64,000 nucleotides of DNA, from NCBI RefSeq assembly GCF_965638725.1, contig NC_134982.1, positions 81,854,155 to 81,918,154 on the forward strand, read 5' to 3'. Positions 1-18,142 of this stretch are shown here, piece by piece. The notes under the pieces are model-generated. The model saw only the letters and a list, made by a program, of their open reading frames with translations, had not been told where the DNA came from and did no database searches. Each line of letters opens with the position of its first letter. Position 1 is the stretch's first letter. A program made the position numbers and the translations under genes. The stretch is from Aptenodytes patagonicus (Eukaryota > Chordata > Aves > Sphenisciformes > Spheniscidae).

Positions 1-1800
1 TGTGTACTGCTCTGGCACAGAAAAAGTTGCTTTAACAGAGAAAGAAGATTTTACTGTGTCCCACAGGCACTACAGCAAGGTGCAGTGGGACAGGTGACAT
101 GGCCAAACGCTATTCTCCACTACTCTTGTCCACATCATTCCTGGTTGGATTTCTGTAATACATGAAACCCTAGAGGTTAAACTATGTCAGACTGACACTG
201 GCTTGAAATTGTCTCTGAGACTGTAAGAATATTCAGGCTGCATAAACCAACTATTTCTCCCCATTGGGATCCTTGGCAAGCTCACTTCATCTGAACTGTG
301 GAGGAACAGCATTTGCCTCCATCACACTGCTTTTCCTCCTGGATATGGAAATGCATATTGGGCCAGCCTTGGACTGCTTGCTTCATTCTTCTTACCTTGG
401 CAAAACAGCTTCTCTGGCTTTCTAGAGACATCCCTGTCTCGGAAACCCCCCAGCAAGTGCAGAGCTGATATAGCTGTGCACCCCTTCCATATCACTTCAC
501 AGCCCCCAGTCAAAAAAAGCAAGGCCAAGTAGGGGCAGCGGGGAACTACAATCTCTTGACTGTGGAAGCAGAGGAAGTTCAGAGCATTCATAGGGAAGTT
601 TGAGTATGTAGTGTGTTTGGGAACACAGAGGAACAAAAGCACCTATTGCATGCTTCTTTGGCACTGGGGTGGTTAACTGGGACCTGTTAGGTTTCCAAGG
701 TATACCCGTGAGACTGAACAGTGTACAGGGCAGTGGCCCAGGTGACATGGCTTGCGGATGCTGCTCCCAGCTTTGCCTCTGCTACTGTGCTTAGCTCACG
801 TTCAACAGAGGTGGACCTATGGACCTGGCCATGGGAAGTGGTCAGACAGCTTTGGGAACTGTGACCAGAGCAGGTGTCTGAGGCAGGAAATCAGGTCTAG
901 TTTGCCACCATCAATTCTGGTGTCCTCACACAATATAGAAATGATGCTAGGAGAGTCTCTATCCTTCTGCAGAACGGAAGTATTCACCTATATTTGCAGA
1001 GGTCTTGTGAGCATGAGCTGGTTTATGTGTCTGATTCTCCTCTAGAGGAGAAGAGAACTGAATTGAAATTGTATTTGGATCACAGAAGTAAGTCCAGGAA
1101 GTGTAGAGGAGTGAACAGAGTACCAGCCTATTCAAAGGTCAATAGACCCTTGTGATTTTTCTGCGGATAATTACTTCATTCTCCTTTCTAATCTGGTCAG
1201 AGATCTACTAATGAAAAGTACTATATACAAGCTATGTTGTCTCCTTATAACGGAAGCGTGGCTGTTAATACTAGACATATAGAAGCCAAGTGTCCTCCCC
1301 CGAGAGTCATGGCATCACCTTGAAAATTACACAAAACTCAGCTTCAGCTCCTTTTGTTTGCTTCATAGCGTTTGAGTCCTTTGGGCTTGTGTGTTGCAAC
1401 CTTGCTCCAGAAATACCAAGGTTAGAAACGCATGGCAAAAGCCGTAATTCTTACATGAAGATATGGCTTCATGGGCTAAGGCTATACCAAACCACCATGA
1501 CAGGGAGCTTTGTGATAAAGTGACAAAGAGTCTGCAAGCTAGTGGTCGTGAGAAAAAAATGAAGAAGTCCTTGTAATATGCACCGGGGATCTTGGCATCT
1601 GATGAATGCAAACATTTGCATCAGATCCAAACCAGACTGTACTCAGGTGTAAATTTATGCAACTCCACTGGTGTTAGTGAAGTTCATCATCAACACAGAT
1701 ACATGGTGAAAAGAATGTCAGCTATAAGCAGACATCTTAAAATAAGACATTTGTATGCTGCCCTTTTCTTTTTGCTTTCTTTTTTTTTTTGCCATCATAG
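1..1800. other. CKMT2: CKMT2 intron, nothing further recognised
   Basis: I looked in all frames for the preceding CKMT2 exon, which should encode a segment ending close to FCxGLKE, and did not find it. This stretch is therefore intron. No repeat is recognisable here. Confidence 0.7.
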
Positions 1801-6458
<4,658 letters not shown>

Positions 6459-6550
6459 TCTTGCTGCTGATGGCTAGCAACTGATGGAAAATATGGCTCC
6501 CGTTCTGACAGAAAGGCATCTCTGTATATCTCTGTATAAATATCTTGTGT

Positions 6551-6556
6551 AATAAA
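6551..6556 (+). terminator. CKMT2: CKMT2 poly(A) signal AATAAA
   Basis: Canonical hexamer 93 bases after the CKMT2 stop, followed by TG- and T-rich sequence. This gives a very short 3' UTR of about 110 bases. Confidence 0.8.
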
Positions 6557-6559
6557 ACA

Positions 6560-8399
6560 CTACCTGATGTCTCCTCAGATGCTTAGCTGCGCTGGCAGAA
6601 GCTAGTCTTCGTGCAGCTTTACTAGGATGTACCCAATACAACCAAGGTGGTACACTCTTTTGTGGGGACTGCTTCTCTTTCTTTCTTGGTTGGTGATAAG
6701 GACAGGACTACCTGAGTAATGCAAAAAGTACAAATCCTTAATTCTAGTCTGCATTTGCACTTATGTCCATGCTTACGAGGTCTCCTATGAGCACCTAATT
6801 TTCATTCACAGAGGCACTTCTCTCCAGTGACTGTCCAGGCAGCTGAGATTTGCCAGCCTGAGGGGCAGGTGCTGTGAAGTGGTCATGGCTTTTTCAGCAA
6901 CCATTGGACACTGTGGTGAGTTCAACAGTTAACTGAAGTAGGCAGCTGCACATGCGTTCAGTCTCTGAAGTCCACCACTTGACCTGTCGTCAGGAACTGA
7001 ATGGTGTTTCCACATGGGAGCTGTCTCTTCTCTGTTTGGGACTGGTCTGCACACAAAATTCTTTACCATGCCATCCCAAACCCTCAGACTTTTTCACTCC
7101 TGGAGAACTCACCAGGTCACTTCTCAGCTGTTTCCCTCAGGCATTTCTGGCCTGTGGCCTTGTGCTGCAGCAAGCTGGCCCAAAAATCAGCAGGCAAATC
7201 AGTTTGCTGATATTCTGTATCCAACATAAACCTGCCAAGCATGACCTGTCCCAGTCTTCTCCTGCGGCTTTCAGGTTCTAGCTAATGGGTACTAGGCTCA
7301 GCTAACCATCACTCATCAAAGTGCCTTAGGATGTACTGCCACTCTGAGCAAGAGCTCTGTGCTCACCACTATTCCAGGTGGTGAGCAGCTTGGTGGAAAG
7401 AAAAAACAGCAGATGATAACAGTCCCATTGATTGCTTCTTTTTTGCATATTGAAACATACTCAGTGTTTCACAGTAACCACATTCAAAACACCAGTTCTT
7501 AGGGGAAAAAAAAAGTCAAAACATGCTCTGATGAATGTGCTGTGTTGCTGTTGAATGGGGAGTAGTATCAGCAGAAAATGTTTCAGGTTTGTGTAGACAG
7601 CAAAATGACACTGCTGAGGTGCCCATTGCTACCATAGGTATGGCTATGTCTAGGACATGAAGTTCAGTAGTGTTCAAACTGGCGCCCTGGAGCCCACTGC
7701 AGCACCTTGAGCAATGCTAGTTTAGTTTATAAAACTCGTGTAGTGCAAGCTCTGAGAAAACATTGAGAAAATGTGTTAGTCCTAGTTTAATTCTCAGCCT
7801 AACAAAGCATCCTTCATCAGAAACCTCTCAGCTGACATCTACTGTACAATGCCAGCCTGGAGCAAAGCCCCTGGAGAAGGTTTTTCAGTGAGTCATATCT
7901 GAAGAGTTGTGACAGGATAGCTAGGTCATAACCAGTTACAGACTTCAAAAATCACAATTGGAAGCTAATTGAGAGCTAGATGGTGAATTAGCAGCTCTTG
8001 GAAATCAGCAGCATGATGTGCTCTTGTTTCTGGCTCAGAAGGAAAACTGTTTCCTATAAAGGAGGTTGGAGCTTCCGTATGATTGCTGTTTCTTCCTCAT
8101 CTGTGCTGGGTACGTTCCCTAACATTTTGCTACCAGCTTTCTAAATGATGGTTAATAATAGTAATTCTGGGGGAGGGAAAGAGACTTCTGCTGATTTCAC
8201 ATAGAAGGCAAACAAGTAAAACTGGAAAGACTTCATTGTTAGATCTCCAAAACACTCAGATCAACACAAAATTCGACTATAGGCCAAATGTGCTCAGATT
8301 ATAGCCTCTACTTGCTTTTCTCCTGCTGATTTGCAAACTGCTGATAGGCAGTGGTACGAACTCCAGCTGGCAGCCATTTACTAACAGCATTCCTGAGGG
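6560..8399. other. Intergenic, nothing recognised
   Basis: Sequence between the CKMT2 poly(A) site and the old CR1 fragment. Open frames are short and overlapping (for example around 7.0-7.3 kb), with no protein-like composition. No promoter or RNA gene is evident. Confidence 0.6.
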
Positions 8400-9310
8400 G
8401 TTGATATTGGAGCTGATGATACTGTTTTAGTACCTTTAACACTGACCTGGATGACAGGGTGCATTACACGGTCATCCAGTCCACTGCTGGTGCTAAATAA
8501 AAGGGAGCAGCTGGTACACTGGAAAGCAGGGCTGCTCTTCAGGGCACATTTGACTGTAGAAATGGGCTGACAGAAATCTCATGAAGTTCAACAGAGGCAG
8601 AGGCAAAGTCCTGCACCTGGGGTGGAGCAACTCCATGCAACAGCACAAGCTGGGGGACAACAGGGTGGAAAGCAGCTTTGCAAGGGCTTAGGGTCCTGGC
8701 AGACAGCAAGTCGGCAGTATGTCCATACTGGGCTGTATTACATGTGAGTGTAGCCAACAGCTTGAGGGACATGATTATTACCCCTCTGTCTGGTACTTGT
8801 ACAACTTCATCTGGAGTATGGCGTCCAGTTTTGGGCTTCCCCAGTACAGGAAAGACAGTGACAAACTGCAGCAAGTCCTGGAGAGGACCACCAAGACAGT
8901 CAGGGGGGCTGAAGTATGACTTATGATGTGAAGCCGAGAGAACTGGGTTTGTTCAGCCTGGAGAAAAGGTGGCTAAGGGGAGATCTTACTGATGTCCACA
9001 ACTGCTGTCCACATCAGAGGATGTAGAGAAGACAAGCTCGACTCTTCTTGGAGGTGCACAGCAATAGGACAAGAGGCAACAGACACAAGCTGGGACACTG
9101 GAAATTCCAGTTAGATATTAGGAAGATCTTTTGCACTATGAGGGTGGTCAAACATTGGAACAGACTTGGAAATACTCAAAACTCAAGGAACAAGGTCATA
9201 AGCAATCTGATCTAAGTTGACCCTGCTTTGGGGTTGGAGTAGGGTGGGTGGGGTGTGTTGGATCAGATCACCTCCAGACCACCACCCTACATAATTCTGT
9301 GATCCCGTGA
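8400..9310 (+). mobile_element. Old 5'-truncated CR1 LINE fragment
   Basis: Broken frames match the C-terminal half of a CR1 reverse transcriptase. A degraded F-N-x-D-L-D-D segment lies near 8440. Further pieces resemble YRKDSDKLQQVLERTTKTVR (near 8845-8905) and LFSLEKR. The end shows the usual CR1 finish, with ...CACCTCCAGACC... followed by ATTCTGTG and a decayed second octamer at about 9292-9308. Many stops and indels mark it as much older than the CR1 in ACOT12. The 5' border is approximate. Confidence 0.85.
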
Positions 9311-12300
9311 CTGAATCAATTATTGCAAAATGCCTGCAGATGAGTAAATAAGCCAGAGGAATGCCCTGGCCATCCTGTGCTCTGACCAGACATGGAATTA
9401 AGCCTGAACAAAATATGCATACCCTGATACAATTTACTCCCTGCTATGATTAAACTGTGGCTTTCTCTGTATTGTTGGCTTCCAAGTATGTCCTTCACAA
9501 TCAAAATACTCTTCCTCATATGGATTATTTTGTAAAGGATTGTTATTTGCCATCTACATTTTTCACTTCTGTGATCTTTCTCACTCTCCGTGGCCTTTAT
9601 ACTGTCAGCAAGAGTAACTCAGCTGGTTAATATGAATGATGTATTTTCATTCTTCATTCCACATCACTATTTAATATTTTAAATGAAACTTACATATCTA
9701 TTAACGTTATGCTGGACATCTTTACTCAGTCCTACTCCATCATTACAGTCCTCAGACCAGTTTGCTGTCTGCTTGGACATGTTTATCTCCAAGTTGAGTG
9801 CATCCTGGGGGTGTGTGGGGAGGTGGTGGGGGTCTGTTCCTGTAAGCCTTCAAGGACAGCTTAAAGGCAGCAACACTGCAGCTGCACTGTTTCCAGAGGA
9901 TATGCTCCGGTGAATGGCTGTAGCAGGAAATAAACAACCTGAAAGGTTATCAAACAAAAGAAGAGAATCATACAGATTATGATTCAGTAAGAAGATATTA
10001 AAGGTTAAAAAGCTGGGTTGCTGCACTAACCCTAGACATACGATGTTACTTCTTGCCTTCTCGTATTTATTATTCCCATGCCACCAATTCTGCATTGCTC
10101 AGATCCTCTTCTGCCAATAAAACTCTTTCCTGATAGATTCAGACACTGATTCTCTATAAATCTTTGGAATTTATTTGATTAAGTACTCCAAGAAGAGCTA
10201 TATGCCTTGCCTCAAGTACTTTTATAACCTTCCTGACGAACACATCAGTGACTAGGGATCAGCAAAAGTAAACTCTCAGGTCATGCTCCATCAAAGCCCA
10301 CCAGTGGTCCATCAGGCAGTTCATGCAGGGTGAGAACTGGAGTGGAATTTGCCATTAGAGGATAAAGGAAAAGTGGGCACTGTACTCTCAGCTCTACCAG
10401 GAAACGGACAATGACTTTGCAAGAGGAGCCTCTGTACAACAGTGAACACATTCTTCTGTGTTGAAACTGCCATACAAATATTGCTCTAACAATAAATACC
10501 TTGTCTAAATGGCTGGGGTGATGGGCATAAACTGTGTTGATCTGCATTTGCACCGTAGGGGGACCAAAGGCCCTCAGAAAGCTACAGATCTTTGACCTGT
10601 GCGCTATCAAAACGTTAGCGTTAATGACAGACCTTTTTCAAAGCATGTACAGGATAAAGGAAGAGAAAAAACAGTGGATGAGAGGAACACAGGCTGAAAG
10701 CACAAAAGAAGAGAAGAGCCAAGGAAAACAGAAGTAAGGTAATTCTCAGCCAGTCAGGAGCATAATTACATATATTGGGAGATTCAAGCATGGATGCATA
10801 AGCCAAATTATTTGTGCCAAGCCTGAACTGGGTTTGGAGCTGTGTTGAAGTTAATGCACACAGCAACTGACCCTGGGCTTGCAACAAGCCCATGGCCTGG
10901 CTAAGAAGCATTGTCAATAAACTGGAAAGTCAAGGGGTGGCTCAAATGTAGAATTCAAGCCAGGAGCAGGGTCGGAGGCTGGACCAAGGTGAGGGAGGCA
11001 GGAAACCCAAGCCCAGGGCACGGAGTAGCAGGCGTGGGGCTGCCTCGGGAGGAGGCAAGGGATGCTTCAGGACAGCGGATCCAAAGAAAGAGAAACACAC
11101 ACATATACCTTCACAAAGAGGGCTAAAACTTTCCTGTACTTGGTAACTGGGCTCCTGCAACATATGCAAAAGATAAATTTCCATATATTAGCAGGCAGGT
11201 CTCATGTGACTGAGTAAGCTACGGAACAAACACGTACTGCCTGGACCTCTTCAGTTCTCTGGCCAGTTGTAAGGTCTATCCATCACTAGAGGGCTGAATA
11301 TGAGCTGTTAGTATAGAAAAACAGCAAGACAGTGGAGGATTTACTGTAACACTTTTTTCCCAAGGAATATAACACAGCATGCACTATAGCAGCATCAGAG
11401 TGGCTGAAGACTGACCTACTGTGGTATCTTTGAATTTTGGCTTTATTCCATGCACTGGTGTTCACATAACTCATGGAAAGAGCAAACAAAATTCATGCCT
11501 CGCTAGGAGGGTTCCCTGTAATGAAGACTTTGGTAGGTGGGACTACATGCACTGAACTGATTTATTTTCTGAAGCCTGATTTAAAAGCTTAAGTCTAAGC
11601 CTGTAGCTATGACAGTTTTAATTGATTTCACTCGTGATACCTTACACCTAAAATCATTCACTGTCCTAACAAAAACTGACTAGACAGACTTCAAAAGTTC
11701 CTGAAACTGCCACTCTTACAAGACTAATGCACACCTGAACACACCTGATGTAATTTTTCTCTGGAAATACCAAAAAAGGCAGCAGATAACATGGGGAATG
11801 AATTACAGGTAATATTTATATGCAGAATATACTAATAAGATTTGTTGGAATGTAATTTAAGACCTGCCGAAATAATTAATGTTCATCTTTCTACTGTACT
11901 GCCTTTTACAGTTTACTTTCAGCTTAAGGCTTAATTAAAAGATAAGACTTTAAACAGACATTTCTTTCGCCTGCAAAAATGCCTGAAGACATGGCATACG
12001 CAGAAGTGCACTATGTATAGCACAGAAGTCCTACCAAGTCATGTCATCCAAGAGGGCACAAACACACAGTCATCTGCTGCACAACATATTGTTGCCGACT
12101 GACACTGCATTTTTAATTCACTCATTATAAGTTATTATAGAAGAAGACTGGGCTCATAATGAGAAAATATCAGCTATATTACAATAGTAAGTTTATCAGT
12201 AAAGATGACTACGGAACGTATTTTGTTCATCCACCCATTTTTCTGGGTACTCAGACAGATCCAAGAGTTTCCTAGACAAAGGGAAAAAAACCTTGGTTAT

Positions 12301-15300
12301 TGATGTCAGTTAATATTAGTTCAGTTTGTGCATATGTGTATTCTTGTTTGAAATGAAAATGTTTTCCATAAGTTTTCTGTCTATGCCTTTATCAAAGTAC
12401 CTGTCTTAGCTCTCGTTCCAGTTTTGTAGCGCTGCTTTCTCAAGCAGGATTTCCTCTCAGTTATATTGACAGTCATTTGGCAACAGCGGCATGAGCAGAA
12501 TTGTCAGGAAAACGCATGCACCTCATGAACACCAATGACAACCACATTAAAAATAATTTATATCTGTATTTTTAAAGTCTAAAATGCCCACATGCTGATG
12601 AGACTACCTAGCTAGCTAAATCTGTATCACCAAATATGGAGATACTTACATATATATATATATATACACACACACACATATACACATTTGGAGGTGGACT
12701 TCCCTCCTCCAAGCCAGAACACCTTCTCAAACCCAAACCATTCAAGAAAGCAAAGATAAAGTACTAATACCAAAAGTTAGTGGCAAATCTTGAAAATCTG
12801 TCTAGGTGCCTAGCTCCAACAGAAGTTAAATAGGAGACAGCTAAACAAGAGCTAGTTATGCAAACGCCTTTCAGCTTAAAAGCTATTGATCATTTGGCTG
12901 GCACTTGGCAAATAACTGTGGAGACTACTGGCACTTGAACTTTCTTCTGTAGAAATGAGGGATTTGTATTTTTCTTGATGGACAGGAATATGAGAAATGA
13001 GTAAGACTGAAAAGATTAGAAGAAGCATGGAGCACCCTCCCTTGCTGCTTAGCATGCCTAAGGAATCTGTAGCTCTACGTTTGCTTCTGCTTGCAGTTTT
13101 AGACCGTTGTTTTTCCTTTATTCTGTGAAACACAGCAGCTTTATTCAAGATAAAGCCAATACTGTAGAAGGAAGAGGCCACTGCATCTAAATGTATGCCA
13201 GTGAGTTGCAGAGGATAATCTATTCATCGTTTCTTCATTTTTTTACATCTTCAACCCTAGAAATTGAAACTTACTTTGTGATATTAAGACACTAGGCTAA
13301 AGTGTAGTGCTGTGCAATTTAAGTTTAAAGTCTGTTTCTGTGTGTTTCTGAAAAAGCAAAAATTATGTTCTCCTATTGAGAAAATAATGTTCCCTTAACA
13401 GGCAGCCATCAAAACAACAGGGGCAATTTTTGTGCTGTCGTGACAGTGCGTGTCTAATAATCCTACTTCACTTGAGCCACGCTTTCCAGATTTTCATTTT
13501 GATATAGAAATAGTAAAGAGCAGTGTTTCTTTGCAGTGTAAAGTAATGAAATAAAATAGCTGACCACACTCTACCCTTTAAAGGCTTCAGTTCATCCAGG
13601 TAGTTAAAAACCTGCCTAAATATAAACCTTTAAATATGCAAGTTGATCCAGCAACATATGTGAGTTGATTGAGCAACACATTTAAGCACTTATTAAATAT
13701 CCTGAAAGAATTAGAGCCACAGGCAACATAGCCTGATGGAAATAATATAGCGCAATGGTCAGCTGAGCAGGCTTACTGAAGATGAAATGCAGCCTTGGTT
13801 GTCGCAATTAAAATCCATAAACATTTAAGATTAAATGCAGTATATGTAATCATTTAACACAGACAAGAGAGCCAAAAAAAAGGATCAGTAATCTGTTCAG
13901 CTTACAGTGAATAAACCAAAATAAACCCCTGTACAGGAGCCCTCAGAATACTGCAGATATAAAAGAATTTAAGCAGAAACAGGCCTTACTTTTTCCTTAC
14001 TCTCCCCAGGCTTAAATCAAAATTGTAACAACCAGGAAAATGTCACCCTGACACTCTGGCAAGTAGTATTAACTACCCAAAGAACACAAGCAAAAAAGAG
14101 TGAACAAAGATACCATCAGTCATATGTACGTACAACTAAAGCCTCTGGCACGTCTTCAGCAGACGGAACTTCCCTTTTTTGGGGTTTGAGGATTATGAAT
14201 GTTATCAGCAAAAACAAAACCAAAGTCACTTGTCAAGCTTTGTAAAGAACTGGACGCTGTGATGCATTCAGCTTCACAGTTGCGCCTGTATCAAATACCA
14301 GACTACAGGGGATGTCTTTATATTCCTCTTCCAATTTACCACAGTCTTTCTTTGGGCCCCAAAAATGCACCTGCATCATCTCCGTTTTGTAAACGAGCTG
14401 CAGCACAGCTGTGAATACTGGGATTCGCAGGCAGACTTTCCTCCCTTGGTATTCCTTCATGATTTCTCCCTACCGCATCCTTCTTGCCCTTTTGCATTTT
14501 TCACTCCCCTGAACCCACATCACAGGCCCTGTCCGGCATTTAACCACTGCCATTTTTTGTGTCGACCCTTCCAGATTGCCATCTTCCCAAGATGTGCTTC
14601 TTTCAGATGTACTGTTGTGATCTAAGAGGACAGCTCACAGACGTGGACAGAGGGACGCTGAGTCAGGCCTTGAATTATGCTATTTGATACAATAATGAGT
14701 GAACCAAATTTTTAAAAAAAGCATCTTTGTAAGAGAGAGAATAATTCACACATGCTTCTCTTTCTCTGGTTACTAACATCAAATGATTCAAACCACAGTA
14801 TTCCAGGAGATTTCATCCCGAGTTACCAAAGACGCTACAGGATCCACTGGTCCAGATTTTCAACCCTCTTGTCTCAGATCTCCAAAGTATTTTACATTTG
14901 TGATGCAACTATTAAAAAGTCTCCTAAGAGAGGCATTCGACTGTACTACAAACACTGCTGTGGACAGGCAATTTGGTGTCTCTTAGTAAAATATGAAAAA
15001 AAAGGCAACAAAATTTTACAGTGATTTGCATGACTGCTGTCTTGCTCATTTTTCACCTGCTGCCAGTGTACAGGAGAGTTCCCAGCTGACTAATGTAAAA
15101 TTTGAACAAACCTAAAACCAGTGCAAATTTAAACAGGTGTGGTCACTACAAAAGAAGTGGTATTTGTGAGGAAAATACTGTCTTACTGATTTAGTAGAAA
15201 AGTATTAGTATTACTTAGTAGAAAGAAACAGCCTTTTCCACGGCCTGCAAACCTCATCAGGGATCCTAAGGGCCACCTATCCCGCCTAGACACACACACA

Positions 15301-17380
15301 TAAAATTTCAGACTGTGGAAGAGACAACACATTTAATACTGCAGCAGAACAGAAAGCAAAGCAAGCCCCTTCTCATTGGCCTTGCTTACGCTGTTCTTCA
15401 GCTCTTCTCTACACCCATTTCCATGTCCAGTACAGCGACTGATGACCTGTTGTGAGCTTAGTAAAGAGGAAGCTGCAGCCAAACACGTGCACTGAAGCGA
15501 AACCAGCGAGCAGCCTGCATGCACCAGGAAGCACACCGCTGTCTCCACTCAGTGAAAATAAGCTGATAGACAGATGGCCATACATAGATGGATGTAACTG
15601 AATGTATATGTGCATGAATTTTCTCTTCATTTGACAAGTAAATCAGTCCTCACCCACTATAATACAAAAAATTAATCTGGCCACATATTCTACATACAGA
15701 TTAGCAAGCGCTTCACCCCAGCTTTTAAAAATAAACCCTAACAACCATTTAAAAACCCTCCAACACATCAATACGCAGTTATTCATAAAACACAGCCTAA
15801 TAAATACATAGCATATGTATAGCTGAAATATGTCTGACGTGTGATGCCCATGGGATCCTTGATTGCCTTTATCTTCCCTACCCTTGGGCCAGTGTTGCCT
15901 GTTTCTAGTAGTCCTTTCTGGCGGTATGAATCAGCTTTGGCCATAATTTCTAATCTACAGGCTCGCTGGAACAACTGGGACCTCATGCTGTGGTTGAGCT
16001 GTAACTACATCAGCAAATTAGTTATTTTTTAATTTTCAAATGACATCCTGATTCTACTTCCTAGCTTATTAACAGTGGTTCTTAAATGGCATTGATCAAT
16101 TATTTCTACCTGCAGTAAATGCACTCTAATTATTCTTAAATCTGTGCTTGTTCTTACTGGCAGTGATGCAGTTTAACAGCGAGATCAGCACATGCTTTGC
16201 GCACACTTCCCTCTAGTGGAAGCAAAGCCCCAGAAAAATCAGCAAAATACAGTAAGGCAGTTTCTCCAGGGAGACACAAAATGTTACAGATAACTAATAA
16301 AGACGGAATGGTGCCCAGCTGTCCTTATAACATCAGCTCAAGACTACCAGGAAAGGTAATGGGGATCTAGTGAAATGCTAAAAATACAAGAAACAGAAGA
16401 CTGACTTGAGAAAACAATCTTACTGGATTTATAAACATTTATTTAATTGCTAAGCAGAGGCCTTTAACAATACAGTCCTGGAGATTTACTTTGTGAACCT
16501 TAAGGGAGTGGTTTGGAGAGAGCAAAATGTGTCGTAAATTATGTTTCAAAAAGCTACCCTCCTTGAGAAAGCCCGCTGTAAGTTTTTCAGCTGAAGGTCT
16601 GAATCAGCTTCACTGCTGCGCAATGGAGGTAGGGACCACTTTGGTGCCCCAGCATTCCTCTTGGTGAAAGATAAACCCCATCTAAACAAGACTGACTTGA
16701 AGCACTTCAAGTGCTTCAATATGAGCACTTCAACTGGCGTAACTGCACCAGCACAGCTCCCCATCTGCAGAGTCTGGTATAAAACTGTGAAGTATGCTAG
16801 TGTCAAAACTCTGAGAGTGCAGCTGCATCCTGGGAGGAGTCGGCACAGGCCATGGCCCCAAGGTTAGGACCGTCCCACATGTGCTCAGCAACTAGCCAGG
16901 CAGCCCCATCAGTGGCAGTGCTCCAGCCCCTGCAATCTGCCCTTCCTTGGTAGCTCTGTGGCACCGCAGCAACATCGCCCTGTGCTGCAACTGGGGCATG
17001 GCACGGCGCTCCCTTACTGGGACACATGAACTCAGCTGGCACTAGCTGCTGTGCCCATTCACCTGCTCCACTTTGAGAAGCTGATGGGCTGTTGGCAGCA
17101 GGGCCGCGCAAGGAGACAGACGGCAGCTCCTGCCACCCCTCGAGATCCTCCTTGCTCCTCCGGCTGCTCCCCAGGATGCACAGGTGCCTGCAAAGGGCTC
17201 TGTCCCACAATCCTTTTACTCCTGCAATAAAGAAGTTAAACTTCTCTGGAAGAGTGTTAGTCTTTCCGAAGTGCCTTCACGCACTGTAGATGCACGCTCA
17301 CCCTAGGGGCACATCCGTTTCAATGAGACCATACAGAAAACAACGGTACACGCGTCACTGTTAACTAGCAGGTGAGAACA
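9311..17380. other. Intergenic between CKMT2 and ZCCHC9
   Basis: Eight kilobases, mostly AT-rich, with only a simple repeat (12649-12685) and a GC-richer patch at 16.8-17.3 kb just before the CpG island. Open frames of up to 135 codons in that patch have no recognisable domain and probably reflect GC content. I see no gene, tRNA or recent transposon. Confidence 0.6.
12649..12685. repeat. TA/CA dinucleotide microsatellite
   Basis: An alternating TA run passes directly into a CA run and back to TATACAC. It is a compound dinucleotide repeat of about 37 bases and probably polymorphic. Confidence 0.9.
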
Positions 17381-17649
17381 CCACGGGGAACACCGCGTTT
17401 CAGCGGCACAGTTAGGAAGGAGGGGAACATCGTGCCTCCACCGGCGCCTGCGGCCTCCGGGCGAGGCAGAGAGCCGCTCCCGAGCCAGCGCGGCTTGATG
17501 GACTGTCTCCCTCGGGAGGCGCATTGCGGCCTCTCCCGCGCGTTCGCGGTCGGACCGGCCCCGTCCCACCCGGCGGCGGATACCCCCACCTCGCTCCCGA
17601 GAGGGGGCTCCGCCGCGCCGCCCTCACCCCAGCGCTGCGGCCCTGCCTC

Positions 17650-17704
17650 AAGATGGCGGCGGAGCCGGAGCGGCACGCGGCGGCGGCGGGAGGAAGTGAC
17701 GTCA
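17650..17704 (+). promoter_or_regulatory. ZCCHC9: YY1, ETS and CRE motif cluster at the ZCCHC9 promoter
   Basis: AAGATGGCGGC at 17650-17660 fits the YY1 initiator-type motif. AGGAAGTG at 17691-17698 fits an ETS site. TGACGTCA at 17697-17704 is a full palindromic CRE. YY1 and ETS motifs usually sit at or just after TATA-less start sites, so transcription probably begins near here. Binding is inferred from motif only. Confidence 0.65.
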
Positions 17705-17854
17705 AGCGTCGGGCCCCGCGAGACTCCCGCCTGCCCTGCCCCGCCCCACCGGCGGCCACGGGGACTCCGCTCCGCTTCCGGCGCGCGGCAGGGGCAGTCG
17801 CCCGGCGGGGAGGGCCGCTCTGCCAGACAGGCTCTGCCGCCGCGGCCGGCCCGG
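17653..17854 (+). other. ZCCHC9: ZCCHC9 leader exon (3' border at GTGAGC donor)
   Basis: A strong donor, CCGG|GTGAGC, at 17854/17855 can pair with an acceptor CCGCGCAG ending at 18125, 17 bases before the ZCCHC9 ATG. This would make a short 270-base first intron in the CpG island. The exon start is set here at the ATG in the YY1 motif only for convenience; the real start site is unknown. The frame from that ATG stays open to the donor and is in frame with the main ATG after splicing. Confidence 0.5.
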
Positions 17855-18142
17855 GTGAGCGGCCCCTCCGCCGCCGGCCCCCCTCTCGGGACGGGCCGCG
17901 GGGTCCCGGCGAGCCGCCCCGGCAGCGCCGCCGCCCTGGGAGGCGGGCGCGGGGCCGGGCGGGGGTGAGGGAGCGCGGGCGGGGGGGGGGCGGCTCGTAA
18001 GCGCAGACGGTGCCGGGGTCGGCCGCCGCGGCCCGCGGGAAGCCGCTTCGCTGAGGGAACGGGGCTGTGTTGCGCTCCCCGGGGGGTGCGCGGGCCCCCC
18101 TGTTCGCTTGGCCGCGTCCGCGCAGGAGCTGCCCGGGCCGCC

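Noticed and set aside
16803-17210. 135-codon minus-strand open frame upstream of ZCCHC9
   Set aside because: No similarity to a known protein, no splice or promoter context, GC-rich sequence.
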